This document shows positions 1-7,805 of a stretch of DNA of 13,980 nucleotides, piece after piece (position 1 is the first letter of the stretch; each line of letters begins with the position of its first letter). Source of the DNA: Firmicutes bacterium UBA1535 (GTDB lineage Bacteria > Bacillota > Clostridia > Tissierellales > Sedimentibacteraceae); assembly GCA_002323775.1 (NCBI GenBank), contig DCPV01000172.1, forward strand, positions 3,687 through 17,666, read 5' to 3'. A program made the translations under genes and the position numbers. The notes below the pieces were generated by a model. It was not told the origin of the DNA. It saw only the letters and a list, made by a program, of their open reading frames with translations, and ran no database searches.

Positions 1-107
1 GCTCTTGCAAATTTACAAAGATATAGAATTGATAAAAATGCAAATATAAACACTATCAACGCTAAAGAAGCTTCAACAGTCAGTGAGCCCTTGTTTTCTT
101 TTAGCAA
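1..107 (-). CDS. TadE-like pseudopilin, N-terminal part (runs off left edge)
   Basis: Only the first 35 codons lie in the window. The translation reads MLKENKGSLTVEASLALIVF followed by a hydrophobic stretch ending LYLCKFAR. This is a short basic leader, then a Gly7-Ser-Leu-Thr-Val-Glu12 motif directly before a transmembrane helix. That is the class III (type IV pilin-like) signal, with Glu at +5 after the putative cleavage glycine, as in TadE/TadF pseudopilins. The start is TTG at 107, chosen because AAAGGGGG lies 9 nt upstream and no in-frame ATG is available; the nearby ATG at the end of the preceding gene is in another frame. It follows the TadG-like gene by 17 nt, so it belongs to the same operon. 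It is probably a second minor pseudopilin, exported and processed by a prepilin peptidase encoded elsewhere. The C-terminal domain is not visible, so family assignment rests on the signal region alone. Confidence 0.72.
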   Translation of the reverse strand, partial: MLKENKGSLTVEASLALIVFIFAFLSILYLCKFAR

Positions 108-116
108 TGTGGCTAT

Positions 117-124
117 CCCCCTTT
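117..124 (-). promoter_or_regulatory. Ribosome binding site deciding a TTG start
   Basis: On the minus strand AAAGGGGG ends 9 nt before the TTG at 107. It is the only strong Shine-Dalgarno sequence near the start of the downstream pseudopilin, and it overlaps the stop region of the TadG-like gene. Confidence 0.6.
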
Positions 125-3100
125 CTAATACCCATAAATAGACGAATACTTTAGATAGAATTTATTTTCATTCCATGGATCTTTAAAAAACTTATCTCTC
201 ATAAATGTAGTTCTAACACTTGCTTTTGCATTTATTTTTACCATTGTATACGCATTTTTCAATATAAAGTTCTTCATAGGAGCATTTTCCGAGCATACTA
301 AATTAAGCTTAATAATGTCACACATTCTTGATATATATACATTTTCTTTACCAGCTATCATTCCAGCAAACAAGAAAACCTTGATGTATTCCTTATAATT
401 TAAAGTAAAATTAGTGCTTATACCTGCTTTAAATTCAGGCTTATTTACAGATATTTCTCCCACTGTGATTTTACTGACAAACTTATCTATCATATTGTTT
501 GCATTTTGCTTGACATCATCAGTGATGCTTTTAAATCCCTCTTTTACCTCTTTTTTTAAATCTTCATATCCATTTTCAAATATTACTGTTTTCACAGTAT
601 CCCTAAGCTCTGATACAGAATTTTTAATATATCCTTCTATACTTGTCCTCAATACATCTATTTCGTTACCTAATTCTGAAAAAGCACTGTTTATTTTATT
701 CTTCAAATCTTCAAGCTTTTTTTCCACAAATAAATCTAAAACTATTATTTTTATATTTTTTGTAAAGCTTTCAGGCTCTTTTAAAATTTCATTTTTAAGT
801 CTTTTATACATTTCATCTATCGTAGAATTGAGCTGTATATCTGTTAAAGCATTAGTTTCTAGCCACAATGTCAATTCTGTCTGTATTGGTGTCAAAATTA
901 AATTTGAAATTGAGGCAGAAATATCATTTAGTAAGCTTTCAGCATACTCATCAAATGCGACTTGTACATTATTTACTGCTTCATCGCTCTTTTCTTCGGC
1001 AAATTTAATTATTTTTTCGGATAGCTTGTTCAAAGTAGTTTCAGTTACTGTCTTCATGCTATAACTTATTCCCTCTTTTGTTATACCAGAGGGTTTAAGC
1101 ATCCATGTTGTATAGCTTTTATATAAGACGACATTTTCACCATCTAAAAGCTTTTTTAGGTCTACCGCAGATTCTGCCATTGCTAAGGTCAAAATAAGCA
1201 CGTTTTGCACAAGAGGAATACCAAATCCGGTAAACCCCGCCAATGCAACCGCAACTGCCAAGGTAAATGATTTTATTTCAGCATCTGTATAAGCGTAGGC
1301 AGTATTTAAAACAAACCTTAGTCCAAAAATACTTGTTGCAGTATAAAAATTATTTTTATCAGTATTTTCTCCCTTTTGCCCCCATAGTATATATTCCATT
1401 TCAGAGCCAAAAATATAGTTGTTTCTCTCGTTAAGCTCAATTCCATTTAATGTTTTTTCAATAAGCCCTCCGGAATTTGTTGTATGACAGCTAAACATTT
1501 CTGTGATGTATTCTGTGATAAATAAATTATCTCTTGTACCCTCAACTAATTCTAATGAAAAATTTCCTAAAGCTTCTATTATAGATACTCCACTTTTCAT
1601 TGATTTTGTCTGATTTTTAGCAAATTTTTTATTAGCTACTATATCTTCTTTTTCAGATAATTTACTGATATTATCAGCCTTTTCATTTGAACTTAAATCA
1701 ACTAATGTTGTTGCTAAGTCCTCGTATATCTCACCACTTGATGGTACTAAGTTTTTATCTTTTTTTTCACCAATCAGGGTTTCATATGATTTTAAACTAC
1801 TGTTTACAAGCTCAAATATATTTTCTTTTTTGCTCTTTGCATCTTCTTTATGAACTTTTGAATTACTATTATTGTCATCAATATTTTTATAAACCCTGCA
1901 TAGATATTTGTAAAATGAAGAATTTGCAAAATCCTTTGCTTTTAATCCCTTTAAACTACTTAAATCAGGAGTTACAAGGTTATTTAAAAACATTTTATCT
2001 GATTCTTCAATAGCTATTTTAAAATCATCATTTTCAAATGATATAAGCTTTGAGATTTCCATTGTTTTTGGGTTTATTATTTCTTTTATAAAAAAATTAT
2101 TAAGATATTTAGTATTATCTAAATTTATTAGATACTTTTCATAAAAATTTTTGTTATTTAACATAATATCTTTAAGCTTTTTTATTTCGCTTTTATTTAA
2201 GGATTTAGATATATCTTCATGCTGCAATTTAAGAGAATTTTTAATATCCCCCTCTGATAAGCTTTCGAGCTTTTTCTCTAATTCTTTATTTTTTTGTTCT
2301 ACCTCAGGCAATATGTCCTTTAGAATCAATTCAAGCTTTTCACTTGCAATCTCAGCCTGATTTTTCATTTCTTTTACAAGCAGATATTTTTCATGTAAAT
2401 ACAAATTTAATTTTTGTAAATTGCTCTCTATTAAATCCGCAACATAGGATTTCCTATTTTTCATATCTTCACAGTACGTATTGATTATCTGCATTTGCTC
2501 GCTTAATATCTTCACAAGAACAGAATATTCTCTTTCGGCATTTATAAGCTTCGTATTTACCCTCGGAGTATAAGGAATTTTATTTCTTTGCGCTTCTGCT
2601 TTTCTCTCCGCTTCCTCAATTTCAAACGCTCTTATCAGTTCATCCCTATAATCAGCAAATTTTTCAGGCAAAGCATCATAATATTTAGAGATTTTTGATA
2701 TATCTTTTGAATTCTTATGTATATCAAAAAAATATTTGATTATATCATCTGCATACTTCTTATCTTCTAACTTCCCTGTGTTAGCAATAATATTCTCACA
2801 TATCTGTGAATTAAGGTAAATATATATGTCATGGTATGATAATTCTTTTGTGCTTACATCAAGCTTTAATATATCTTCTACTAAGGACTTGTTTGCATAC
2901 AAGCAAAGCAGAAGTCTATTTATATCCTTTATTCCAAGATGTTTTTCATTGCCATTTTTTGAATCCTCATAAAAGTCCTCTATTGTATAGTCATTCAACT
3001 CCTGTTTTGCCTTGTCATATTTTAAAATAGACTTGTATACATCCTTACAGCTTGTATCTATATCACTTAGAGAATTTTCGTATTCAACCTTTGATTCCAT

Positions 3101-3655
3101 GAATTCCTGTTGCTTTGGTATTTCTTTGAAAATATTAAGCTTTTCCATGAAATTAGTTCCAAGGCTTATTAATCCTCGGTACTTCATATATTCAACAACT
3201 TGTCTTTTCAAGGTTTCTGGATAATATATCTGAGTGCCTTCTATTCCTTTCGCTGAAAAATCCACTGTTTCCATATTAATTAAATTATTGAATTCAAGTT
3301 TTTCTGAGGAGCTTATCATGTTTTTTATATCGTCGATTATCGATTTTGTGTATGAATCATCTTCATCAAACTCTAAGCCCATTGAGTTTATTGTATTTTC
3401 AAAATATCTTACTAAATTATTAGATAATTCATTTTCATTTGCTGACATTGATAATATACCATAGCTGTCTTTCAAGACTTGATCATAATTTGCAAGTGCA
3501 GTGTTCATTGTAAGATTTACTGAATCAGATAAAATCATACTTGCCCCGTAAATTCTTATAGCATCAACCGAAATTCCTGCCAATATTAAAATCGGCACAA
3601 GAATTAAGGATAAAAAAACAGTGATTGCCCCATTATTTTTGTAAAACATTTCCAT
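125..3655 (-). CDS. Large TadG-like / DUF5702-like Tad-locus protein
   Basis: This is a 1176-residue envelope protein of unknown exact role, placed where TadG-type proteins sit in Tad loci. Residues 9-68 (GAITVFLSLILVPILILAG, then VDA.RI and a segment with NTALANYDQVLKDSYG) resemble the start of Clostridia DUF5702/TadG-like proteins: a transmembrane anchor preceded by a pilin-like Gly-Ala-Ile-Thr-Val, but with Phe14 where pseudopilins have Glu. Residues about 70-760 are Lys/Glu/Asn-rich, with a long likely coiled coil around 365-475. Residues about 765-850 hold a hydrophobic Ala/Gly-rich segment and a TTWML motif, and about 1075-1120 a YKEYIKVFLF...RMCDIIKLN segment, both recalling DUF5702. 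ATG at 3655 shares one base with the TAA of the TadE gene (TAATG), so translation is probably coupled. AAAGGGG lies about 11 nt upstream. It is likely a membrane-anchored envelope or pilus-tip component; that is inference from position. Confidence 0.78.
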   Translation of the reverse strand: MEMFYKNNGAITVFLSLILVPILILAGISVDAIRIYGASMILSDSVNLTMNTALANYDQVLKDSYGILSMSANENELSNNLVRYFENTINSMGLEFDEDDSYTKSIIDDIKNMISSSEKLEFNNLINMETVDFSAKGIEGTQIYYPETLKRQVVEYMKYRGLISLGTNFMEKLNIFKEIPKQQEFMESKVEYENSLSDIDTSCKDVYKSILKYDKAKQELNDYTIEDFYEDSKNGNEKHLGIKDINRLLLCLYANKSLVEDILKLDVSTKELSYHDIYIYLNSQICENIIANTGKLEDKKYADDIIKYFFDIHKNSKDISKISKYYDALPEKFADYRDELIRAFEIEEAERKAEAQRNKIPYTPRVNTKLINAEREYSVLVKILSEQMQIINTYCEDMKNRKSYVADLIESNLQKLNLYLHEKYLLVKEMKNQAEIASEKLELILKDILPEVEQKNKELEKKLESLSEGDIKNSLKLQHEDISKSLNKSEIKKLKDIMLNNKNFYEKYLINLDNTKYLNNFFIKEIINPKTMEISKLISFENDDFKIAIEESDKMFLNNLVTPDLSSLKGLKAKDFANSSFYKYLCRVYKNIDDNNSNSKVHKEDAKSKKENIFELVNSSLKSYETLIGEKKDKNLVPSSGEIYEDLATTLVDLSSNEKADNISKLSEKEDIVANKKFAKNQTKSMKSGVSIIEALGNFSLELVEGTRDNLFITEYITEMFSCHTTNSGGLIEKTLNGIELNERNNYIFGSEMEYILWGQKGENTDKNNFYTATSIFGLRFVLNTAYAYTDAEIKSFTLAVAVALAGFTGFGIPLVQNVLILTLAMAESAVDLKKLLDGENVVLYKSYTTWMLKPSGITKEGISYSMKTVTETTLNKLSEKIIKFAEEKSDEAVNNVQVAFDEYAESLLNDISASISNLILTPIQTELTLWLETNALTDIQLNSTIDEMYKRLKNEILKEPESFTKNIKIIVLDLFVEKKLEDLKNKINSAFSELGNEIDVLRTSIEGYIKNSVSELRDTVKTVIFENGYEDLKKEVKEGFKSITDDVKQNANNMIDKFVSKITVGEISVNKPEFKAGISTNFTLNYKEYIKVFLFAGMIAGKENVYISRMCDIIKLNLVCSENAPMKNFILKNAYTMVKINAKASVRTTFMRDKFFKDPWNENKFYLKYSSIYGY

Positions 3656-4347
3656 TATTCGGAAAACCCCTTTATCTTTTTGTAAAATGTATTTATTTTT
3701 TTATCTAAATGATATTTTTTTAAGAAATAATCAAATAAATCAAACGCTAAGTCTGTATTTCTGATAAATTCAGCAGTATCATTTGCATAAATGATTGCCT
3801 CGCTTTTAATTAAAATATTAGGATTAATGCCTACTATAGCTATAAATCTTGGCAACTCAAAGTTGTAAGATACTCTAACTTTGATAACAGTAGAAAGATT
3901 TTCAAAAGCAACATCTATGTCTGTGTCTACTACTCCATTAAAATACATTGATTTTTCTACTGTTTCCGATAATTCACACTTATAGTTATTGTGTTCATTT
4001 AGATATATACCACCTAAGTATCTATAAGGATTGTGCTTACTATACACTTCTTCTAGCGCCTGAAAGCTTGGCTCGTATTCCTCTGGCAAACCAAGCTTTT
4101 TATTTTCTTCTTGATATGCTTCTTGATAAAACCTTTCATATCCTGTAAATGTGGACATGTTGCAGATTTTACGAGCCATTTCTTGTGCATATATTTGCAT
4201 TATAGACTGCTGTATTTGTATTAAAGCTAAATAAATCAGTATAAAAATGACAACAATAACTACAGGCATAATAAAGCTTGCCTCTGCAACAATCGCACCT
4301 TTTTCAGAATCAAAAGGTTTAATTTTTGTAAAAAACTTTTTAATCAT
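3655..4347 (-). CDS. tadE: TadE-family pseudopilin
   Basis: This is a 230-residue membrane-anchored pseudopilin, a minor subunit or assembly factor of the Tad pilus. The leader is basic (MIKKFFTKIKPFDSEKG17), followed by Ala-Ile-Val-Ala-Glu22 and a long hydrophobic helix (about 24-46). Glu22 is at +5 from Gly17, the classical prepilin peptidase context. The rest (about 50-230) is a mixed extracytoplasmic domain containing a VSYNFELP segment, common in TadE-like proteins, and a basic C-terminus. AAAGG lies about 10 nt before the ATG. The gene follows the Flp pilin by 75 nt and overlaps the TadG-like gene by one base. Assignment to TadE rather than TadF is by general likeness of the N-terminus; the two are hard to tell apart. 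Confidence 0.82.
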   Translation of the reverse strand: MIKKFFTKIKPFDSEKGAIVAEASFIMPVVIVVIFILIYLALIQIQQSIMQIYAQEMARKICNMSTFTGYERFYQEAYQEENKKLGLPEEYEPSFQALEEVYSKHNPYRYLGGIYLNEHNNYKCELSETVEKSMYFNGVVDTDIDVAFENLSTVIKVRVSYNFELPRFIAIVGINPNILIKSEAIIYANDTAEFIRNTDLAFDLFDYFLKKYHLDKKINTFYKKIKGFSE

Positions 4348-4422
4348 TTCTTTTAACCTTTCATTCTTGCATTTATGCTAATATCAAATTTAAAAATAAG
4401 TTATTAAAATTATGACTCATTT

Positions 4423-4644
4423 TTATAAGTCAGTTTTAACGTCATTTGTAATTCTGTCAAAAAATCCAACAATCAATTCTGATAGCTGATTTCTAAATAT
4501 TACAACAACGCCAATTAGTACAATTATTATAAGCAAAATAGCTACTATTTCTGTTCCTCCTTTTTCCTCCTTAATAAAATTGTAAATTGCATTTTTTGTT
4601 TTTAATTCCGCTTTTATTAAAGCTTGTCTTAATTTTTTTAACAT
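4423..4644 (-). CDS. Flp1-like small pilin (major pilus subunit candidate)
   Basis: This is a 73-residue protein with a 28-residue basic leader, then Gly29-Gly30-Thr-Glu32 and a single hydrophobic helix (about 33-50), and a short polar tail. That is the layout of Flp/type IVb pilins, and it matches the Flp1-like type of Firmicutes best. The Glu is only two or three residues after the glycine, not at +5 as in classical Flp pilins, so the cleavage site is uncertain. The gene sits between TadC and TadE with unusually wide spacers (112 nt before, 75 nt after). This fits a separately tuned, abundant product. AAGGGAG precedes the ATG by about 9 nt. As the smallest hydrophobic product of the locus it is the best candidate for the fibre subunit. 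Confidence 0.8.
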   Translation of the reverse strand: MLKKLRQALIKAELKTKNAIYNFIKEEKGGTEIVAILLIIIVLIGVVVIFRNQLSELIVGFFDRITNDVKTDL

Positions 4645-4700
4645 ATTCCTTTTCTCCCTTTGTTTTTTATTTATATAATTTAATGAAGTATGATTTACTT

Positions 4701-4737
4701 AATAAAACAAATTTCTAAATACAGGAATTGTTTTATT
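4701..4737 (-). ncRNA. Hairpin in the tadC-flp spacer
   Basis: The arms AATAAAACAA (4701-4710) and TTGTTTTATT (4728-4737) pair perfectly over 10 bp. Past a one-base bulge about four more pairs form (one a G-U), with an eight-base loop. It starts about 20 nt after the TadC stop and lies some 55 nt before the pilin start. No U-run follows on the minus strand, so it does not look like a normal intrinsic terminator. An RNA processing or 3'-end protecting element that raises pilin mRNA over the upstream genes is possible; this is inference. Confidence 0.45.
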
Positions 4738-4756
4738 ATGTTAAGCAAAATTTTCA

Positions 4757-5632
4757 CTATATACTTGAAAATATAGGTATTACAATCATTATCATTATAG
4801 CGAACAGCATCATTCCTACTGGAAGCATGAGTTTTGAACTCGCTAGTTCTGCTTTGATTTTTACGTTGTACTTTTTTTGCTTCCAGCTTTCATCTGACAT
4901 TTCTATAATCAAATTTGTAATTTCTTTATTACCCTTTTGAATGTTTTGTATCAATGTTGATGAAAATTTTCTGATTTCTTTGATGCTACATCTTTCTGCA
5001 AAATCTCTATATGCCTCAATTTCAGTCTTACCGTTGGATATTTCTTCACTAAGAAGCTTCATTTCTTCATATAATTTTCCTGTATTGCTGTTTGCCACAT
5101 TGCTCCATGCCAGTCTTAAGCTCTGTCCGGTATTTAGAAGCAAAGCTAACTTAGACAACACTTTTGGAAAATCACTTAAAATATTGTCTCTCCTTTTTGA
5201 AAGTGCACTATCTATTTCAAAATCTAAATAATAAATTAGAACAGCTATGGCAACTAATAACAGCATTAAAATTATAAAATCATTTGTTAAAGCTCCAATA
5301 AAAAATGCTATTGGCAATATTGTTATTATATAAGTAAATTTAGCTCCTATAATTATATAGTAGTGATATTGGGCATATAATTCTCCCCTTAATTCTGCTA
5401 TTTTCTTAATATTTTTCTTTGCTCGTGCCGATTTTAAACTGTAATTTAATAGCTCCATAATCCCAAAACCTATAAAAAATATCTCAGACATAAAAAATTC
5501 ATTTTTAGCAATTGGCTCTATTAGCTTTTCAAATTTTTTGTTATATTTTATGTATACATACAGCCATGCTAATGTAAATATGCTTGCTATTAAAAGCATT
5601 ATTAACTGTGATAAATTTATACCTGCTAACAT
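4757..5632 (-). CDS. tadC: TadC-like pilus platform membrane protein (T2SSF family)
   Basis: This is a 291-residue inner-membrane platform protein that works with TadB and the TadA ATPase. Hydrophobic segments lie at the N-terminus (about 5-27), in the middle (two segments near 95-135), and at the extreme C-terminus (about 268-290). The cytoplasmic T2SSF/GspF-like helical domain is at about 145-265, with LSDFPKVLSKLALLLNTGQS and a later GNKEITNLIIEMSDESW segment. This order, helical domain followed by a C-terminal membrane hairpin, is usual for TadB/TadC. The start is firm: GGAGG lies 6 nt before the ATG, inside the 11-nt spacer after the TadB stop, so the two are tightly coupled. TadC rather than TadB is chosen by order after TadB; the two are homologous. 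Confidence 0.85.
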   Translation of the reverse strand: MLAGINLSQLIMLLIASIFTLAWLYVYIKYNKKFEKLIEPIAKNEFFMSEIFFIGFGIMELLNYSLKSARAKKNIKKIAELRGELYAQYHYYIIIGAKFTYIITILPIAFFIGALTNDFIILMLLLVAIAVLIYYLDFEIDSALSKRRDNILSDFPKVLSKLALLLNTGQSLRLAWSNVANSNTGKLYEEMKLLSEEISNGKTEIEAYRDFAERCSIKEIRKFSSTLIQNIQKGNKEITNLIIEMSDESWKQKKYNVKIKAELASSKLMLPVGMMLFAIMIMIVIPIFSSI

Positions 5633-5643
5633 AAATCCTCCGC

Positions 5644-6444
5644 TTAAACCTTAATATCTGTAATCCGCTTACCTACTAAAAATGCAATTGAAATAACAAT
5701 AAATACAAAAATTCTTATAATTACATTAATGGGTACAAGGGCTGAAAAAGTGCTGTCTCCAAGAGTATTGAGAGCTAAGATTATCATAAATGGCATAGCC
5801 AGCATTATGTATAATTCCGTTTTCTTTTGCACTATTATAGTGTTTATTTCCATTTCTATCTCTATTTTGTCATTTATAATGTCCTTAGCTTGACTGATAA
5901 TTGTTTTCATATTAGAGCCTGTCCTACTCCCAGACTCGAAAACATCTGCGAAGCTTTTGATGTCGTCTACAGAGCTTCTATATGCAAAGTTGTTTAAAAG
6001 TTCTTCTATATTAAAGCCGTTCTCAATTCCAAGTTCTATAATTTCCAGCTCGCTTGCTATATTAGAATTATCTCCATGAAGCTCTATCATATCCTTATGT
6101 GCATCTTTAAAAGCATTTTGAGTATTTTTCCCTGCCGAATACGAAGCTGATAAGGATTCCAGGAAGTCCTTGAACTGTAATAATAATTTTTTTTGCCTGT
6201 TAATTATAAGATATTTTCTATATATATTGATAGCTGCAAAACCAAGACTAAATCCAAGTACAAGACTTAAAATTACTCTTTCGAAAAATACTTGCACTCC
6301 TGTAAAGCAAATAATAAACCCTCCGATGTATCCAATGAAATAATCTATTAGTTTCATCTCATAGCTACAGTAATCAATTCCATTTCCAATAATGCTCTTT
6401 TTCTTTTCTATACTTTCCTTATGTATTTTAAAAATATTTTTCAT
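5644..6444 (-). CDS. tadB: TadB-like pilus platform membrane protein (T2SSF family)
   Basis: This is a 266-residue integral membrane protein of the Tad platform. A pair of membrane helices lies at about 32-75, followed by a cytoplasmic GspF-like helical domain at about 80-210 (QFKDFLESLSASYSAGKN, then a later SFADVFESGSRTGSNM segment, typical of T2SSF domains). Two hydrophobic stretches close the protein at about 210-260. AAGGG lies about 10 nt before the ATG. A 92-nt spacer separates it from the TadA ATPase gene, and it is only 11 nt from TadC. The AT-rich spacer holds a small inverted repeat (TTAATAT...ATATTAA) of doubtful meaning. The family call is firm; the subtype name rests on gene order. 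Confidence 0.86.
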   Translation of the reverse strand: MKNIFKIHKESIEKKKSIIGNGIDYCSYEMKLIDYFIGYIGGFIICFTGVQVFFERVILSLVLGFSLGFAAINIYRKYLIINRQKKLLLQFKDFLESLSASYSAGKNTQNAFKDAHKDMIELHGDNSNIASELEIIELGIENGFNIEELLNNFAYRSSVDDIKSFADVFESGSRTGSNMKTIISQAKDIINDKIEIEMEINTIIVQKKTELYIMLAMPFMIILALNTLGDSTFSALVPINVIIRIFVFIVISIAFLVGKRITDIKV

Positions 6445-6536
6445 TTTTCTATATCCCTTATAAAATATTAATGTTTAATATAAATTCATATTAATACTAA
6501 ATTTTGAATAAAAAATTTTTTAAAGCTCATAAATTT

Positions 6537-7772
6537 TTACACACTAATATCAATTCCCGCAGAATACAATTTTGTATAGTTTCTAAATAAATTTTTTGTA
6601 CGTTTTAATTCACCATCTACACAATCCTGTTTGCTTTTCTCGTTTTCTTTGAATTCATATAGTGTATTTAGCTTTACTTCACCATTTTCAAGTCCACAAA
6701 GCTCGCTTATCTCAATTACTCTACGAGTTTTATCTCTCATTCTTGACAAATGTATTATAATATCTATTGAAGAAGCAATTTGCTTCCTGACTGCATCTAA
6801 TGGCAAGCCTTCTGAGCCAGTCAAAACCATTGTTTCAAGTCTACTGAGCATATCAAGGCTCGAATTAGCATGTCCTGTTGATAATGAGCCATCATGCCCT
6901 GTATTCATAGCTTGAAGCATGTCTAAGGCCTCTTTTCCTCTTACCTCTCCTACAACTATCCTTTCAGGACGCATACGCAAGGCTGATTTTATCAAATCTC
7001 TTATTGTCAATTCGCCTACCCCTGTGGTATTGGAGTTACGTGTTTCTAAGCTTACTAGGTTTTCTATTCCTACTATTTGAAGCTCAGCAGAATCCTCTAT
7101 CGTTATCAGCCTCTCATCCTTTGGGATAAAATTTGATAGTGCATTTAAAAATGTTGTTTTTCCTGAGCCAGTTCCGCCGCTTATAAAAATATTATATTTT
7201 GCCTTTACCAGACTTTCTAATAGCTTGGCTACTTCTTCTGTTATAGATTTATGCTCAATAAGCTTTTCTATTGTCATTGGATTTTTGGAGAATTTTCTAA
7301 TAGTTACAGTCGCTCCTCTCAAAGAAATTGGTGCTAATACTACATTTACCCTTGAACCATCAGGAAGCCTTGTATCTACTATTGGATTGGCTTGATTTAC
7401 TTCTCTGCCTGCTTTTCCAACTATTCTTTGAATAAGGTCATTTAGCTTCTCCTCACTCTCAAAGTTCTCCTCACATCTGTGTATTTTTCCTTTTTTCTCT
7501 ATAAATATATTATTATAACCATTTATCATTATCTCTGTAACATCTTCATCTTCCATAATGCTATTTAATATTCCAAATCCTCTTATAGAATTGAAAATCC
7601 TTTTAGACATGTTTATACGATCGCTAATGGATAAATACATCAAATTTTCATCATTTTCTTTTCCAATCAATTCTTCTATTCTTTCTAAAAGCTCAATATC
7701 TGTAAACTTATTTTCTAAAAGAATTGTATCTATTTTCTCTTTTATTGACAGAAAGAAATCATTATAAGCCAT
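6537..7772 (-). CDS. tadA: TadA/CpaF secretion ATPase
   Basis: This is a 411-residue cytoplasmic hexameric ATPase of the type II/IV secretion superfamily that powers pilus assembly. All family motifs are present: an N-terminal domain (about 60-190) with the CpaF-type VTEIMINGYNNIFIE and RLPDGSRVNVV segments; Walker A GGTGSGKT at 199-206 with Lys205; Asp box ITIEDSAEL with Glu226-Asp227; Walker B RIVVGEVRG with Glu276; and His box with His293 and His301 (GHDGSLSTGHANS). Length is normal for a CpaF-type protein, and no motif residue is missing, so it should be active. The ATG is preceded by AAAGGGGG with a suitable gap. It begins 33 nt after TadZ and lies upstream of the platform genes. CpaF is an equally valid name; retraction versus extension cannot be told from the sequence. 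Confidence 0.95.
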   Translation of the reverse strand: MAYNDFFLSIKEKIDTILLENKFTDIELLERIEELIGKENDENLMYLSISDRINMSKRIFNSIRGFGILNSIMEDEDVTEIMINGYNNIFIEKKGKIHRCEENFESEEKLNDLIQRIVGKAGREVNQANPIVDTRLPDGSRVNVVLAPISLRGATVTIRKFSKNPMTIEKLIEHKSITEEVAKLLESLVKAKYNIFISGGTGSGKTTFLNALSNFIPKDERLITIEDSAELQIVGIENLVSLETRNSNTTGVGELTIRDLIKSALRMRPERIVVGEVRGKEALDMLQAMNTGHDGSLSTGHANSSLDMLSRLETMVLTGSEGLPLDAVRKQIASSIDIIIHLSRMRDKTRRVIEISELCGLENGEVKLNTLYEFKENEKSKQDCVDGELKRTKNLFRNYTKLYSAGIDISV

Positions 7773-7805
7773 ATTTAATCCCCCTTTATCTATACGTTTT
7801 TAAAA

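Noticed and set aside
414..1064. Plus-strand open frames opposite the TadG-like gene (the longest at 414-1064, others up to 3464)
   Set aside because: They are antisense shadows of an AT-rich coding region, hydrophobic-rich by mirror of Lys/Glu codons, without ribosome binding sites.
4645..4700. Internal promoter upstream of the pilin gene (TATATAAAT-like stretch)
   Set aside because: A -10-like sequence exists but no acceptable -35 at 16-18 bp; AT-rich spacers give such matches by chance.
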